In this document: piece by piece, positions 43,759 to 52,914 of the stretch
How the letters are laid out: each line of letters begins with the position of its first letter
Position numbering within the stretch: the stretch's first letter is position 1
Assembly (NCBI RefSeq): GCF_029338375.1
Contig: NZ_CP119804.1
Span: 1,054,001 to 1,118,000, forward strand
Reading direction: 5' to 3'
Length of the DNA: 64,000 nt
Source of the DNA: Halorussus lipolyticus
Lineage (GTDB): Archaea > Halobacteriota > Halobacteria > Halobacteriales > Haladaptataceae
Program-made: the position numbers and the translations under genes
Notes under the pieces: generated by a model
Seen by the model: the letters and a program-made list of their open reading frames with translations, nothing else
Database searches by the model: none
What the model was told of the DNA's origin: nothing

Positions 43759-45393
43759 ATGGCTGACCGCCCGCAGACGAGCATGCAGACCCTGTTGGTC
43801 GGGTTGGACGCCGGGTGTCGGTCCGTCCTCGAACCGCTGTTCGAGGCCGATTCGGTCCCCCATCTGGAGTCGGTCTTCGAGGACGGGACGGCCGGGCCGC
43901 TTTCGTCCCAGACTCCCCCGTGGACGCCGAGCGCGTGGCCCTCGCTCTACACCGGCGTCAACCCCGGTAAGCACGGCGTGTTCGGGTTCCTGACCTTCGA
44001 CGGCTACGACTGGGACGTGGTGAACTCGACCCACGTCCGCGAGCATACCCTCTGGGAACTGCTCGACCAGCGCGGCAAGTCGAGCGTCGTCGTCAACGCC
44101 CCGGTCACGCACCCGCCGAGAGAAATCGACGGCGCAATCGTGCCGGGCTACACCGCCCCGGAGGACCCCGAGTGTCACCCCGAGGGCCTCCTCTCGGACA
44201 TCCGCGAGGAGGTCGGCGACTACCGAGTGTACGCGCCACGCGACGCCGAGGGCCGGGAGAAAGTCGAGTGGTACGAGCGACTGGTCGAGATGCGCGGCGA
44301 GGCCTTCCGGTACCTCGCGGACCGATTCGACCCCGAGTTCGGCTTCGTCCAGTTCCAGCAGACCGACACCGTGTTCCACGAGTTCCCCGGCGACCACGGC
44401 AAGGTCCGGGCAGTCTACGAGGAGGTAGACCGACAACTCGGGACCATCCTCGACCAGTGCAATCCCGATACCGTCCTCGTCGCCAGCGACCACGGCATGG
44501 GCGAGTACACCGGCCACGAGTTCCGGCCCAACGAGTTCCTGCGCCAGCAGGGACTGGTCGAGACCACGACCGAAGGGTCGGGGATGCCCACGTGGTCCAC
44601 CATCGCCGACAACCAACTGCAGGACGGCAAGGAGGGGAAACGCGAGGACGAAGACGACCCGGACCTCCTCGAACAGGCGATGGCCGGCCTTGCCAGCGTC
44701 GGCGTGACTAGCCAGCGAATCCACGGTCTCCTCGGCGCGGTCGGACTGGCGGATTTCGTCGCCGAGCGCGTTCCGACAGAGGTCGCCCGCGCGGCCTCCG
44801 AGCAGGTCGATTTCCCGGCGTCGAAGGTCTACATGCGCGACCGAATCGAACTCGGGGTACGGGTCAATCTGCAAGGCCGAGAACCCGAGGGCGTCGTGCC
44901 CGAACGCCAGTACGACCGGCTCTGCGACGACCTCGTGCGGATGCTCTCGGCGGTGACGACGCCCGACGGGAAACCGGTCTTCGAGGAGGTCGCCCGGCGC
45001 GACGAGATTTTCTCGGGACCTTACGTCGAGGACGCCCCGGACGTAATCACGATTCCGCGCGAGTACGACGAGTTCATTTCGACGCGCGTCGGTGACGGCC
45101 AGTTCGGCCCGCCGAGCGAACCCTACAACCACAAGCGCGACGGCATCGTGGCGATGGCGGGCGAGGGCGTGGACGACTCTGCGGACCTCGCCGACGCCCA
45201 CCTGTTCGACGTGGCCCCGACGATTCTGGCGACGATGGGCCTCCCGGCGGGCCGGCGGATGGACGGCGACGTGCTTCCGGGCATCGAGGCGGTCGGCACG
45301 GACCGATACCCCGCGTTCGAGGCGGGCGAGCAGGAGCGGACCGACGACGAGGCGGTCGAGGCCCGACTCGCCGACCTCGGCTATCTGGAGTGA
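43759..45393 (+). CDS. Alkaline phosphatase superfamily enzyme (paralogue 1)
   Basis: The 544-residue protein has the fold of phosphodiesterases/phosphoglycerol transferases. LLVGLDAGCRSVLEPL holds the first metal Asp, PPWTPSAWPSLYTG the likely Thr nucleophile (about residue 55), VQFQQTDTVFHEF and ASDHGMGEY the other metal ligands. No signal peptide or membrane helix, so it is cytoplasmic unless exported otherwise. It could hydrolyse or transfer phosphate esters of sugars. A FemAB-like gene follows after 4 bp, and a paralogue lies at 47096. Confidence 0.82.
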   Translation: MADRPQTSMQTLLVGLDAGCRSVLEPLFEADSVPHLESVFEDGTAGPLSSQTPPWTPSAWPSLYTGVNPGKHGVFGFLTFDGYDWDVVNSTHVREHTLWELLDQRGKSSVVVNAPVTHPPREIDGAIVPGYTAPEDPECHPEGLLSDIREEVGDYRVYAPRDAEGREKVEWYERLVEMRGEAFRYLADRFDPEFGFVQFQQTDTVFHEFPGDHGKVRAVYEEVDRQLGTILDQCNPDTVLVASDHGMGEYTGHEFRPNEFLRQQGLVETTTEGSGMPTWSTIADNQLQDGKEGKREDEDDPDLLEQAMAGLASVGVTSQRIHGLLGAVGLADFVAERVPTEVARAASEQVDFPASKVYMRDRIELGVRVNLQGREPEGVVPERQYDRLCDDLVRMLSAVTTPDGKPVFEEVARRDEIFSGPYVEDAPDVITIPREYDEFISTRVGDGQFGPPSEPYNHKRDGIVAMAGEGVDDSADLADAHLFDVAPTILATMGLPAGRRMDGDVLPGIEAVGTDRYPAFEAGEQERTDDEAVEARLADLGYLE

Positions 45394-45397
45394 AAGA

Positions 45398-46420
45398 ATG
45401 AGTGTCAGCGTTATCGACAACGACGGTATCAGCATCGGACTCGCAGACGCCTTCGACCACCACGACTGGAACGACCTCGTGGAGCGGTCGCCCCAGACCA
45501 ACGTCTTCCACTACCGGGAGTCGCTGGAAGTACAGGCCGACCACGCCGACGCGGAACTCCATCGCCTCGTCGGCTACAAGGGCCAAGAGCCGGTCGGGGT
45601 GTTCCCGGTCTTCGAGAAGCGCAAGGGCGGGATGAGCATGGCGTTCTCCCCCGCTCCTTCCCTGTGGGTTTCGTACCTCGGACCCGCGTGCCTGAACCAC
45701 CAGAAACTCAAGCGCCGGAAGCGCGAGCGCCGGACCAAGCGGTTCGTGCAGGGGTGTCTCGACTGGATAGACCGCGAAATCGGGCCGAAGTACACCAACG
45801 TCAGGCCCGACCCTGCCTACCGGGACGTGCGCCCCTTCGAGTGGCGCGACTTCGAAATTGACGTGCGCCACACCTACTCGGTGGACCTGACGCCGGGCGA
45901 GGACGACGTGTTGATGTCGTTCTCCAGCGACGCCCGGAACAACATCCGGACCGAGGGCGACTACCGGGTCTACGAGGGCGGTCCCGACGAAATCGAGGCC
46001 ATCGTCTCGCAGGTCAAAGACCGCCACGACGAACAGGGCGAGAGCTACGGCGTCACGCCCGCGTTCGTCACCGACCTCTACGAGCGACTCCCCGAGGGTG
46101 CGGTCCGGCCCTACGCCTGCGAAATCGACGGAGAGGTCGCGGGCGGGATGATAGCCCTCGAATTCGACGAGACGGTCTACCGGTGGCAGGGGGGCGCGAA
46201 ACACGACCACGACCTGCCGGTCAACGACCTCGTGGACTGGGCAATCATGACCGACGCGATGGAGCGGGGCGTCGAAAACTACGACCTCGTGGGCGCGAAC
46301 GAGGAGCGCCTCTGCGGCTACAAGGCCAAGTTCGCCCCGGAACTCCGGTCGCACTACACCATCCAGAAGGGCAACAAGGTGACGAACGCGCTGTCGAGCG
46401 TCTACAAGAAGTTGCGGTAG
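45398..46420 (+). CDS. FemAB/GNAT-fold transferase (paralogue 2)
   Basis: ATG 45398 gives 340 residues. It aligns with the gene at 28440: VFHYRESLEVQADHADAEL, FSSDARNNIRTEGDYRVYEG, and ENYDLVGANEERLCGYKAKF. The double-GNAT fold suggests transfer of an amino acid or acyl group to an amino sugar. It is 4 bp after the phosphatase-superfamily gene and cotranscribed with it. The frame open to 45092 is a shadow. Confidence 0.82.
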   Translation: MSVSVIDNDGISIGLADAFDHHDWNDLVERSPQTNVFHYRESLEVQADHADAELHRLVGYKGQEPVGVFPVFEKRKGGMSMAFSPAPSLWVSYLGPACLNHQKLKRRKRERRTKRFVQGCLDWIDREIGPKYTNVRPDPAYRDVRPFEWRDFEIDVRHTYSVDLTPGEDDVLMSFSSDARNNIRTEGDYRVYEGGPDEIEAIVSQVKDRHDEQGESYGVTPAFVTDLYERLPEGAVRPYACEIDGEVAGGMIALEFDETVYRWQGGAKHDHDLPVNDLVDWAIMTDAMERGVENYDLVGANEERLCGYKAKFAPELRSHYTIQKGNKVTNALSSVYKKLR

Positions 46421-46586
46421 TCCGGAACGTCGAATTTCGACCGCCGAAGGCTTTATTTTCTTTTGTTACGTAAGATAATTATAGAAGTCGGCGACACACT
46501 CCGGCTCCGACTGGTTCCGTCGCTCTCGCGGTCGTCCGCCGTGACGGGGTGGGTACCGAGCGGGAAGCAATCTCGTCCCCGAACCC

Positions 46587-46808
46587 ATGACCTCCGATTC
46601 CGATTCAGACTCCGACGACCGCGGACCGCTGGTGTGGGCCAAGTTCCGCCTGCGGGTCGAACGGGCCTCCGTCCCGACGCTCGGCGAGTTCGAGGGACTG
46701 CGACTAGTGGTCGAGACGACCTCCGGCGGCCGATTGGCGAAGTTGGTCCTACTGGTCGCCCTCGCGCTCCTCGCCGCGCACTTCGGTCCCGTCCCCGCGC
46801 CGTGGTAG
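46587..46808 (+). CDS. Small single-TM protein
   Basis: The 73-residue protein starts with an acidic segment (MTSDSDSDSDD), has a polar middle, and ends in a transmembrane helix LAKLVLLVALALLAAHFGPV. It is in line with the flanking phosphatase-superfamily genes, but 166 nt from the gene before and 287 nt from the gene after. No family is recognised and it may be a spurious frame. Confidence 0.45.
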   Translation: MTSDSDSDSDDRGPLVWAKFRLRVERASVPTLGEFEGLRLVVETTSGGRLAKLVLLVALALLAAHFGPVPAPW

Positions 46809-46994
46809 CATAGCTACAGCCTGCCGACCGATACAGGACCGGCGTAATCCCGGCAGGGCCGCGCCAGCAACCGCGTTCGCCCGATTTTTGCGATTCAGGC
46901 GTCGTCTGTCGCAGTTCAGGTCGCGTGTTCCGAGAGTTAGCCGCCGCGTTCGCTCCGGGTGCGGTAACGAGCCATCTCTCTCGACGCCGAATCG

Positions 46995-47020
46995 TTAGCC
47001 GAACGATGTGTTCGGCCTAA
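46995..47020. promoter_or_regulatory. Inverted repeat before second phosphatase gene
   Basis: TTAGCCGAAC (46995-47004) and GTTCGGCCTAA (47010-47020) pair with one bulge. About 75 nt before the ATG at 47096. Possible operator; the variant GAACAATG lies nearby at 47029-47036. Confidence 0.3.
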
Positions 47021-47095
47021 GCGCCAGAGAACAATGGCCCGAGGGTCCGTAGGTCGGGGCGAGAGCGGTCGAGGACAATCGGCCGCGAGACACCG

Positions 47096-48772
47096 ATGTC
47101 GAGCAAACACAACACAGTCGTCCTCGGATTCGACGCGCTGGCGTTCGACTACGTAGACGAGTTCTCGTCGTCCCTGCCCAACTTCCGGGCGCTCCGGGAA
47201 TCGGGCGTCGAGGCCCCGCTTCACTCGACTTTCCCGCCGTGGACCGGGAGCGCGTGGCCCTCGATGTACACCGGCACCGACCCGAGCCATCACGGGACCT
47301 ACGGCTTCTTCCACCACACCGACCGCTACCCCGACGAGGACGTGCTGGTCACGCGCGACCACGTGAGCCAGCCGGCGGTCTGGAACTACCTGACCGCGAT
47401 TGACGAGCCAGTCGTCGTGCTGAACGTCCCGGTGACCCACCCCGCGGAACCGGTCGAGGGCGTCCTCGTGCCGGGGTATCTGGCCCACGAGGAGGACGCG
47501 GGCTATCCCGAAGGCGTCCGCGCGGAACTCTCGGACGCCATCGGCGACGAGTACCGCATCTACGCCGAGGCCGAGTCCGGAGACGACCACGAGGCCAAGC
47601 GCGAGGGGTACCTCGACTTGATTCGCACGCGAGGCGAGTCTGCGGAGTACCTCCTGACCGAGTACGACTGGCGAATCGCCGTCGTGCAGGTCCAGAAGAC
47701 CGACACCGTGTTCCACGACTTCGACGACCGCGAAATCTTCCGACGGGCCTACGAGCGCGCCGACGAGGTTCTGGGCCGAGTCCGGGATGTCGCTGGTGAC
47801 GCCAACGTGGTGGTCTGCTCGGACCACGGCATGGGTGAGGTCGATGGCTACACGGTCTACCTCAACGAGATTCTTCGCAACCGGGGCTTTCTGGAGACCA
47901 CGACGGACTCGTCGCGCCCGAGTCTGATGACCGAGAAGACGGCGCTGACCGGCGATTCGGGTGGTGACGCCGCTTCCACTGGCGCGGACGCGGCCAGTGG
48001 CGGCCCCTCCGTCACGGGCCGGGTTGTCTCGGCCGCGACCGGCGCGCTCGGCCGGGTCGGCATCTCGCCGGGCGACGCCTACGCGATGGCGACGCGACTC
48101 GGCGTCGGCGACCTGCTGACCGAGATACTGCCCTACGAGGCCGTCTCGGCCGCCAGCGAGGGCGTCGATTGGGCCAACTCGAAGGTCTACACCCGGAGCG
48201 TCGAACTCGGGGTGCGAGTGAATTTGGCCGGTCGGGAACCCGCCGGAGTGGTCACGCCCGAGGAGTACGAAGGGGTCCGCGACGACCTCATCCGGACCCT
48301 CTCGGACCTCCGAACCCCGGACGGGGACCCAGTGTTCGAGTGGGTCCGGCGGCGCGAGGAGGTCTACGACGGCCCTTACGCCGACCACGCCTGCGACGTG
48401 GTATTCATGCCGACGGATATGAACCACGTCCTCAGCACCAACCTCATCGGACAGGAGTTCGTGCCCTTAGAGGACCACGACCACAAGCGCGAGGGCGTCT
48501 TCATCGCCGACGGCCCGGCGTTCGAGGCGGGCAAAGACGCGCGGGACGCCCTCGCCGACGGCCTCTCGCTGACCGACGTGGCCCCGATTGCGATGGCCGC
48601 CTCGGGGTTGGAGGTCCCCGCGCGGATGACCGGCGAGGTGCCCGAGGACCTGATTTCGGCCTCGGTCGAGCGCGCCGACTACGGCGAGGTCCTCTTTGGG
48701 AGCGATACGGGCGACTCAGCGGCCGACGACGGCTCTGTCGAGGACCGACTCAGCGACTTGGGGTACATCTAA
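47096..48772 (+). CDS. Alkaline phosphatase superfamily enzyme (paralogue 2)
   Basis: The 558-residue paralogue of the 43759 gene keeps VVLGFDALAFDYVDEF, FPPWTGSAWPSMYTG (likely Thr nucleophile near 49), VQKTDTVFHDF and CSDHGMGEV. A Gly/Ala/Ser-rich insertion (about 275-310) is unlike paralogue 1. Similar proteins in haloarchaeal glycan loci are annotated as phosphodiesterase or nucleotide pyrophosphatase, but substrate cannot be read from the sequence. Confidence 0.82.
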   Translation: MSSKHNTVVLGFDALAFDYVDEFSSSLPNFRALRESGVEAPLHSTFPPWTGSAWPSMYTGTDPSHHGTYGFFHHTDRYPDEDVLVTRDHVSQPAVWNYLTAIDEPVVVLNVPVTHPAEPVEGVLVPGYLAHEEDAGYPEGVRAELSDAIGDEYRIYAEAESGDDHEAKREGYLDLIRTRGESAEYLLTEYDWRIAVVQVQKTDTVFHDFDDREIFRRAYERADEVLGRVRDVAGDANVVVCSDHGMGEVDGYTVYLNEILRNRGFLETTTDSSRPSLMTEKTALTGDSGGDAASTGADAASGGPSVTGRVVSAATGALGRVGISPGDAYAMATRLGVGDLLTEILPYEAVSAASEGVDWANSKVYTRSVELGVRVNLAGREPAGVVTPEEYEGVRDDLIRTLSDLRTPDGDPVFEWVRRREEVYDGPYADHACDVVFMPTDMNHVLSTNLIGQEFVPLEDHDHKREGVFIADGPAFEAGKDARDALADGLSLTDVAPIAMAASGLEVPARMTGEVPEDLISASVERADYGEVLFGSDTGDSAADDGSVEDRLSDLGYI

Positions 48773-48981
48773 CCACGCTCTGGGTCCTTTCTCCGGCAGT
48801 CCGCTTTTTTGGGTTCGGTCTACGAATGTCGTGGAGAGGTAGGAGGCTGTCGCGGGGCGGACTGTGCGGTTGCGGGAGACGGCGTTGTTCACGCCTGAAG
48901 CTAGCTTCCGGTCGATTCTGCACACGGTTTCGTCGTCGCCTCAGTGCAGTTCTCTGCTCGGCCTCGTAGTTGCAATCGAAA

Positions 48982-49368
48982 TTACGTATCCTCGCCGGAC
49001 TCGGAAGCCAACCCATCTAACAGAAATTCCGCCGAGGAGCGCGTCGTCGCCATCGGCACGTCGTGAACGTCGCAGAGGCGCAGAAGCGCGGTGATGTCTG
49101 GCTCGTGGGGCTGGGAGGTCAGCGGGTCCCGGAGGAAGACGATGCCGTCGAGGACACCCTCGACTACTTCCGCGCCGATTTGGGTGTCGCCGCCGATGGG
49201 TCCCGACTCCTTGCGTTCGACCGCGAGGCCGGTCTCTGCGGCGATTCGCTCGCCGGTCGTGCCGGTGGCCACGAGGTCGAACTCGGCGAGGAGGTCCTCG
49301 CGTTCCTGCACCAGCGCCACCATCGTCGGCTTCTCGTCGTCGTGGGCGATGAGTGCGAGGCGAGTCAT
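48982..49368 (-). CDS. mgsA: Methylglyoxal synthase
   Basis: The 128-residue protein has the MGS fold. [13 protein letters not shown] opens it with the phosphate-site Lys, [13 protein letters not shown] binds phosphate, and [14 protein letters not shown] carries catalytic Asp residues. It converts dihydroxyacetone phosphate to methylglyoxal, releasing phosphate when sugar phosphates build up. Normal length. It is a stand-alone gene on the minus strand, unrelated to its glycan neighbours except perhaps through sugar-phosphate balance. Confidence 0.9.
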   Translation of the reverse strand: MTRLALIAHDDEKPTMVALVQEREDLLAEFDLVATGTTGERIAAETGLAVERKESGPIGGDTQIGAEVVEGVLDGIVFLRDPLTSQPHEPDITALLRLCDVHDVPMATTRSSAEFLLDGLASESGEDT

Positions 49369-49696
49369 ACTCTCGTAACGCCGTGAGCCGGGAAAAGGCT
49401 ACTCGCTACGTTCTGGGAGGAAGACGAACTGTGGAGGCATGAGTCAGACCCGACGTGAGGACTTTTTGAATCACTCGGTCGGTCGCTTCGTCTTGCTATG
49501 ATTTTGGGCAGGAACCGCCGAACAGGCGTGATGGTGTCCTCTTGAAGCCCCCGCCCGGTCGGTTGGTCAGCAGAGCATCTGCCACCGATTGGTCGGCCGA
49601 GCGTTCGCCGCTAGGAAATAAAATTGCGTGCTAAGGAATGAAGTGTAATTGTTTAGAGACTAATTAGTTGTCTTTCGCTCGGAGAAGCGGACTCGC
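49369..49696. other. Gap with four units of the 21-bp repeat
   Basis: At 49609-49690 the sequence falls into units beginning near 49609, 49629, 49651 and 49670 (for example GCTAGGAAATAAAATTGCGT then GCTAAGGAATGAAGTGTAAT), like the array at 39283. The rest shows no gene. Confidence 0.5.
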
Positions 49697-51127
49697 CTAA
49701 CAGGACCCGTTCGTCCGAACTCCCCTCGTCTCCACCGTCGTGTCCTCCGCGCGGACCGCCTCGCCGGTCACGTCGATGGTCGAGTTCCGGACGCCACACC
49801 CCTCGGCGTGGGCCACCAGCACGCCGTCGCGCGCTCCTCGGGGATGGCGGATGCAGAGGTCCTCGAATCGGCAGTCGTCCCTGCGGTTGGCCCGGACCGC
49901 GGCCCCGGACTCCGCGGTGCCCGAGATGCTGACGTTGCGCGCGGTGAATCGGGTGCGCTTCGGGAGACTGCCCATGCTCGGGATGGTCTGGCCCTCCATG
50001 CTGTCGATGGGGTTCCGGACGTGGAGGCCGAAGGCGTCGGCGTCGGTCCGAATCTCAGTGTTCGTCACGACGGCCTCGCCGAACTGCTTGCCGACGACGA
50101 TAGCGCCGGAGCTGTAGGTCCCGGTCAGGTCCGTGATGGCCACGTCGCAGTCCTCGATGCGGACTTTGCCGCCCTCCTCGGCCCAGATGCCCCGCATGTT
50201 GGGCTTGTATTTGGGCTGTCGGGGGTTGTCCACGCGCACGGTGACTCCTCGGACCAGCGCGCCGCTGGTTCCGCCGCCGACCCGGACCTGCTCGATGCCG
50301 TTGTTGGCGTAGTAGCCGCCAAGAATCCGGAGCGGTCCGCGGTGGTAGGCTGAATACAGGCCCTCCATCCAGTGTTCGACCCGGCAGTTCCGGAAGGTCA
50401 GTTCGCCGACGCTCCGCGGGAAGACGTAGACCGCGTGGCCGTGGGTCGAACCGTCCGGGAGCGCGACGTTCTCGAACCGGAGCGAGGACCCCCTTCCCGC
50501 GGCCGCGACCTCGAAGGCGGTTGTCGGCGCGCGCCGGTGGCCCCGGACAGCCACGTTTCGGACCACGTTGGTCCCGCCGGAGACCGAGAGGTAGGTGACG
50601 GGCGCGACCCGATTTCTGCGGCAGTCGATGGTGAACCCCGAGAACAGGAAGTCTCCGAGGTCGCCCCACATCAGCCAGTAGTCGCGCTTGCCTTTCGGCG
50701 GGACGAGCGTGGCGTCCTCGCCCACGACGCCGAGGTTGGTGTAGCCGGTGGCCTCCCACTCGCCGAGGAGATACCGACCCGAGGGAAAGTAGAGCAGGGT
50801 GTCGTCGCCGACCTGTTCGTTCAGAATCGAGTCTATCGGCTCCGACCCCGAGGTATCGGCCCCCGCGTCGGCGACGTTCACGATGGTCTCGTACTGGCTT
50901 CGGTCAACCTCCTCGGTCGCAGTCCGCGTCGAGAGTGCAGGCCCTTCGACGGTCGGCACGGTGGTCTCTGCTGGCGGCGTCTCGGTCGTCCGCGTCGTCG
51001 AGGAGGGCCGGCGCGTGGTCTCCTCGCCGGGAAAGACCTCACTGCACCCGGCCAGCGCGCTCGCCGCGGCGACTGCTCCGCCAGCGCGGAGATACGCGCG
51101 TCTCGTCGTCGGATGCTCGCGGGTCAC
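49697..51127 (-). CDS. Tat-exported beta-helix lipoprotein
   Basis: GTG 51127 starts a 476-residue protein. RRAYLRAGGAVAAASALAGCSE is a Tat signal ending in the lipobox ALAG-Cys, so it is likely lipid-anchored outside the cell. After a Thr-rich linker, NVADAGADTSGSEPIDSIL opens a pectate-lyase-3-like beta-helix filling most of the rest (NVVRNVAVRGHRR, LTFRNCRVEHWMEGLYS, VRIEDCDVAITD). It is more distant from the other three and lacks their C-terminal domains. It may bind or cleave the surface glycan. An ATAACAATA element ends 26 nt upstream. Confidence 0.78.
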   Translation of the reverse strand: MTREHPTTRRAYLRAGGAVAAASALAGCSEVFPGEETTRRPSSTTRTTETPPAETTVPTVEGPALSTRTATEEVDRSQYETIVNVADAGADTSGSEPIDSILNEQVGDDTLLYFPSGRYLLGEWEATGYTNLGVVGEDATLVPPKGKRDYWLMWGDLGDFLFSGFTIDCRRNRVAPVTYLSVSGGTNVVRNVAVRGHRRAPTTAFEVAAAGRGSSLRFENVALPDGSTHGHAVYVFPRSVGELTFRNCRVEHWMEGLYSAYHRGPLRILGGYYANNGIEQVRVGGGTSGALVRGVTVRVDNPRQPKYKPNMRGIWAEEGGKVRIEDCDVAITDLTGTYSSGAIVVGKQFGEAVVTNTEIRTDADAFGLHVRNPIDSMEGQTIPSMGSLPKRTRFTARNVSISGTAESGAAVRANRRDDCRFEDLCIRHPRGARDGVLVAHAEGCGVRNSTIDVTGEAVRAEDTTVETRGVRTNGSC

Positions 51128-51152
51128 GTCTGACTCTCTCGCGTCTCGGAGC

Positions 51153-51172
51153 TATTGTTATGGGCGTCCTGT
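51153..51172 (-). promoter_or_regulatory. ATAACAATA promoter element
   Basis: ATAACAATA (51153-51161, minus strand), preceded by ACAGGACG, ends 26 nt before the GTG start at 51127. Confidence 0.5.
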
Positions 51173-51205
51173 GACGAGACAGGGGACCGCTGAACTGGCG
51201 GACAG

Positions 51206-51802
51206 TCAGGGCGTCTCCTCGGCGTCGGGCCGACCCACCACGACCCGCGACCAGACCGACCCCAGCGGCGGCGCGCCGTCGTAGAGCCAGAGCAAGACCA
51301 CCGAGGCCATCAATCCGATTTCGACCGCGAGATACATCGAGACCTCTCCCTGCGCGAGTTCCGCGACGTACTGGACGAACAGCGTCCGGACCATCGCCAC
51401 GAAACCCACGCCGGTCTCGGAGGCGGACGCCGGAACTATCGGCCAGAACAGGAACCCGTAGTTTGCTTCCCCGCCGACCAGCAGGGGATAGAAGGCGTCA
51501 CCCGGCAGGTGCGAGAGGTAGCCGAACGCGAACGCCGCGCCGACTCGCCGCCGACCGAGCGCCATCCCCGCCGTCACCGCGAGCGCCGACACCGGGAGCG
51601 CCACCAACAGCGAGTGGGCCAGTGAGTGCCCGGAGGGCAGGACACCGACCATCCACGCCAGCGGTTTGTCCACCAAGTCGGGAAACTGCGTGCCGAGCGC
51701 CAGCGCGACCACCGGCCACGTCCGGGGCGCTCGACGCCCCAGAACCCGGACGACGAGCGAGTAGCAGAGGTATCCGACCGCGAGATGTTCCCAAGGCCAC
51801 AT
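51206..51802 (-). CDS. Membrane-bound metal-dependent hydrolase family (YdjM/DUF457-like)
   Basis: The 198-residue protein has four or five transmembrane helices. WEHLAVGYLCYSLV with an early His, GTQFPDLVDKPLAW, and SGHSLAHSLL plus HLPGDAFYPLL give the His/Asp set of the YdjM-like family. The reaction is unknown in the family. It lies 36 bp downstream of the DUF1616 gene on the same strand. Members occur often near surface-polysaccharide genes. Confidence 0.8.
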   Translation of the reverse strand: MWPWEHLAVGYLCYSLVVRVLGRRAPRTWPVVALALGTQFPDLVDKPLAWMVGVLPSGHSLAHSLLVALPVSALAVTAGMALGRRRVGAAFAFGYLSHLPGDAFYPLLVGGEANYGFLFWPIVPASASETGVGFVAMVRTLFVQYVAELAQGEVSMYLAVEIGLMASVVLLWLYDGAPPLGSVWSRVVVGRPDAEETP

Positions 51803-51838
51803 GGGCGGAGTTAGCGATGGACGGGCATAGGAATTGGG

Positions 51839-52855
51839 CTACTGCGAGACGGTAATCCAGACGTGAACGTGGCGATAGGCGTTGTCGGTCGTCGGGTCGC
51901 TCGGCGGATTACCCTTGTAGACCAGATAGACCAACCGCAGGTCCTCGCCGGTCATCGTCGGCGTGACCTCGTGGGTGGTCCGCCACGACTCGCCCGCCCG
52001 GACCGAGGGCGTGAACGTCGCCAGTTCTTGCTCCTGCAACACTTTCGACCCGCCATTGGTCTTCTGTTCGACGCGCTGGAGTTCGACCACGACCGAGTAG
52101 TCGGTCCGACTCCCCTCGTGGTTAGTCAGTTCCACGACGAGGGGCTTGCTCTCCCCGCTTGTGAAACTCCGGGGGTAGTCGTCCGCCACGAGCGTTCCGG
52201 TCTCGTTCTGCGAGAGGAGCGAGACGCCGGTGTAACTCGGGCCGGACGCCGGGGCGGCCACCGCGTACCCGACCGCCGCGACGGCGACGACCACCGCCAC
52301 AGCGAGGCCGACGTTGAGAATCGCGTCGGTCGCCGACCCCCCGGAGAGCGCCCGGCGAGCGCCCTCGGACCACGCCCGAATCGGGAGCGAGAATCGCCTG
52401 TCGGCCGGACGCCGGAGTCGCCGAATCGCCCCGAGGACAGAGAACGCCGAGGCCACCCCGGCGACCGACAGCAGGACGGTTCCGGGTACGATGGTCCACG
52501 GCGAGAACCCGAGCGCGACCCCGAGGAGGGGAAGCAGGGCCACGCTGATACCGAATCCAAGCGCGGCGCGTTCGCCGCCGGTCAGGCCGTGTTGGCGGGC
52601 GTCGGCCACGCTCCAGTTCGCCGCGGCGTCGTCGGGCGTCGCACCGGGGAACAGGAAGGAGACGACCGCGTACCCCGGTGCGAAGAACAACAGCGGAAGC
52701 CCGATTGCGACCGCGAGTGGCGTTCCGTACACCCCCGGTTGGGAGAGAAGTGCGACCCCGGCGACGGCGTAGCAGACCACCGCCAGCAGGTCGAGGGGGA
52801 GCGCCGGTCGCGCCAGACGCTCGACCAGCGTGTCGTCTGCGGCCTCGTGGCTCAT
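51839..52855 (-). CDS. DUF1616 family membrane protein
   Basis: From ATG 52855 the protein has 338 residues. Helices occur at about 23-43, 47-68, 108-130, 136-160 and 215-235, then an extracellular beta-rich domain (GTLVADDYPRSFTSGESKP, VELTNHEGSRTDYSVVVELQ) ending YRHVHVWITVSQ. DUF1616 proteins are archaeal and often sit in glycosylation loci, with unknown role. A TTG at 52927 would extend the frame, but ATG 52855 gives the usual start and overlaps a 20-codon leader ORF by ATGA. Confidence 0.82.
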   Translation of the reverse strand: MSHEAADDTLVERLARPALPLDLLAVVCYAVAGVALLSQPGVYGTPLAVAIGLPLLFFAPGYAVVSFLFPGATPDDAAANWSVADARQHGLTGGERAALGFGISVALLPLLGVALGFSPWTIVPGTVLLSVAGVASAFSVLGAIRRLRRPADRRFSLPIRAWSEGARRALSGGSATDAILNVGLAVAVVVAVAAVGYAVAAPASGPSYTGVSLLSQNETGTLVADDYPRSFTSGESKPLVVELTNHEGSRTDYSVVVELQRVEQKTNGGSKVLQEQELATFTPSVRAGESWRTTHEVTPTMTGEDLRLVYLVYKGNPPSDPTTDNAYRHVHVWITVSQ

Positions 52856-52914
52856 GGGTCGGCCGACCCCCTGCGGACGCTTCGATACCAACCGGAGACG
52901 GTTCGACGGCTCAT
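52852..52914 (-). other. Possible 20-residue leaderless leader ORF
   Basis: ATG 52914 is 27 nt after ATAACAAAG (52941-52949), the standard spacing for start codons of this promoter class. The 20 codons (MSRRTVSGWYRSVRRGSADP) end in ATGA shared with the DUF1616 start. Translation followed by coupled reinitiation would explain the 86-nt leader. Confidence 0.35.

Noticed and set aside
46455..46480. CTTTTGTTACG as another copy of the promoter element
   Set aside because: It has an extra T and no gene start on the matching strand.
48773..48981. Small ORFs between the second phosphatase gene and mgsA
   Set aside because: Both strands give frames of 60-90 codons, but they are Arg-rich, lack promoter signals and have no family resemblance.
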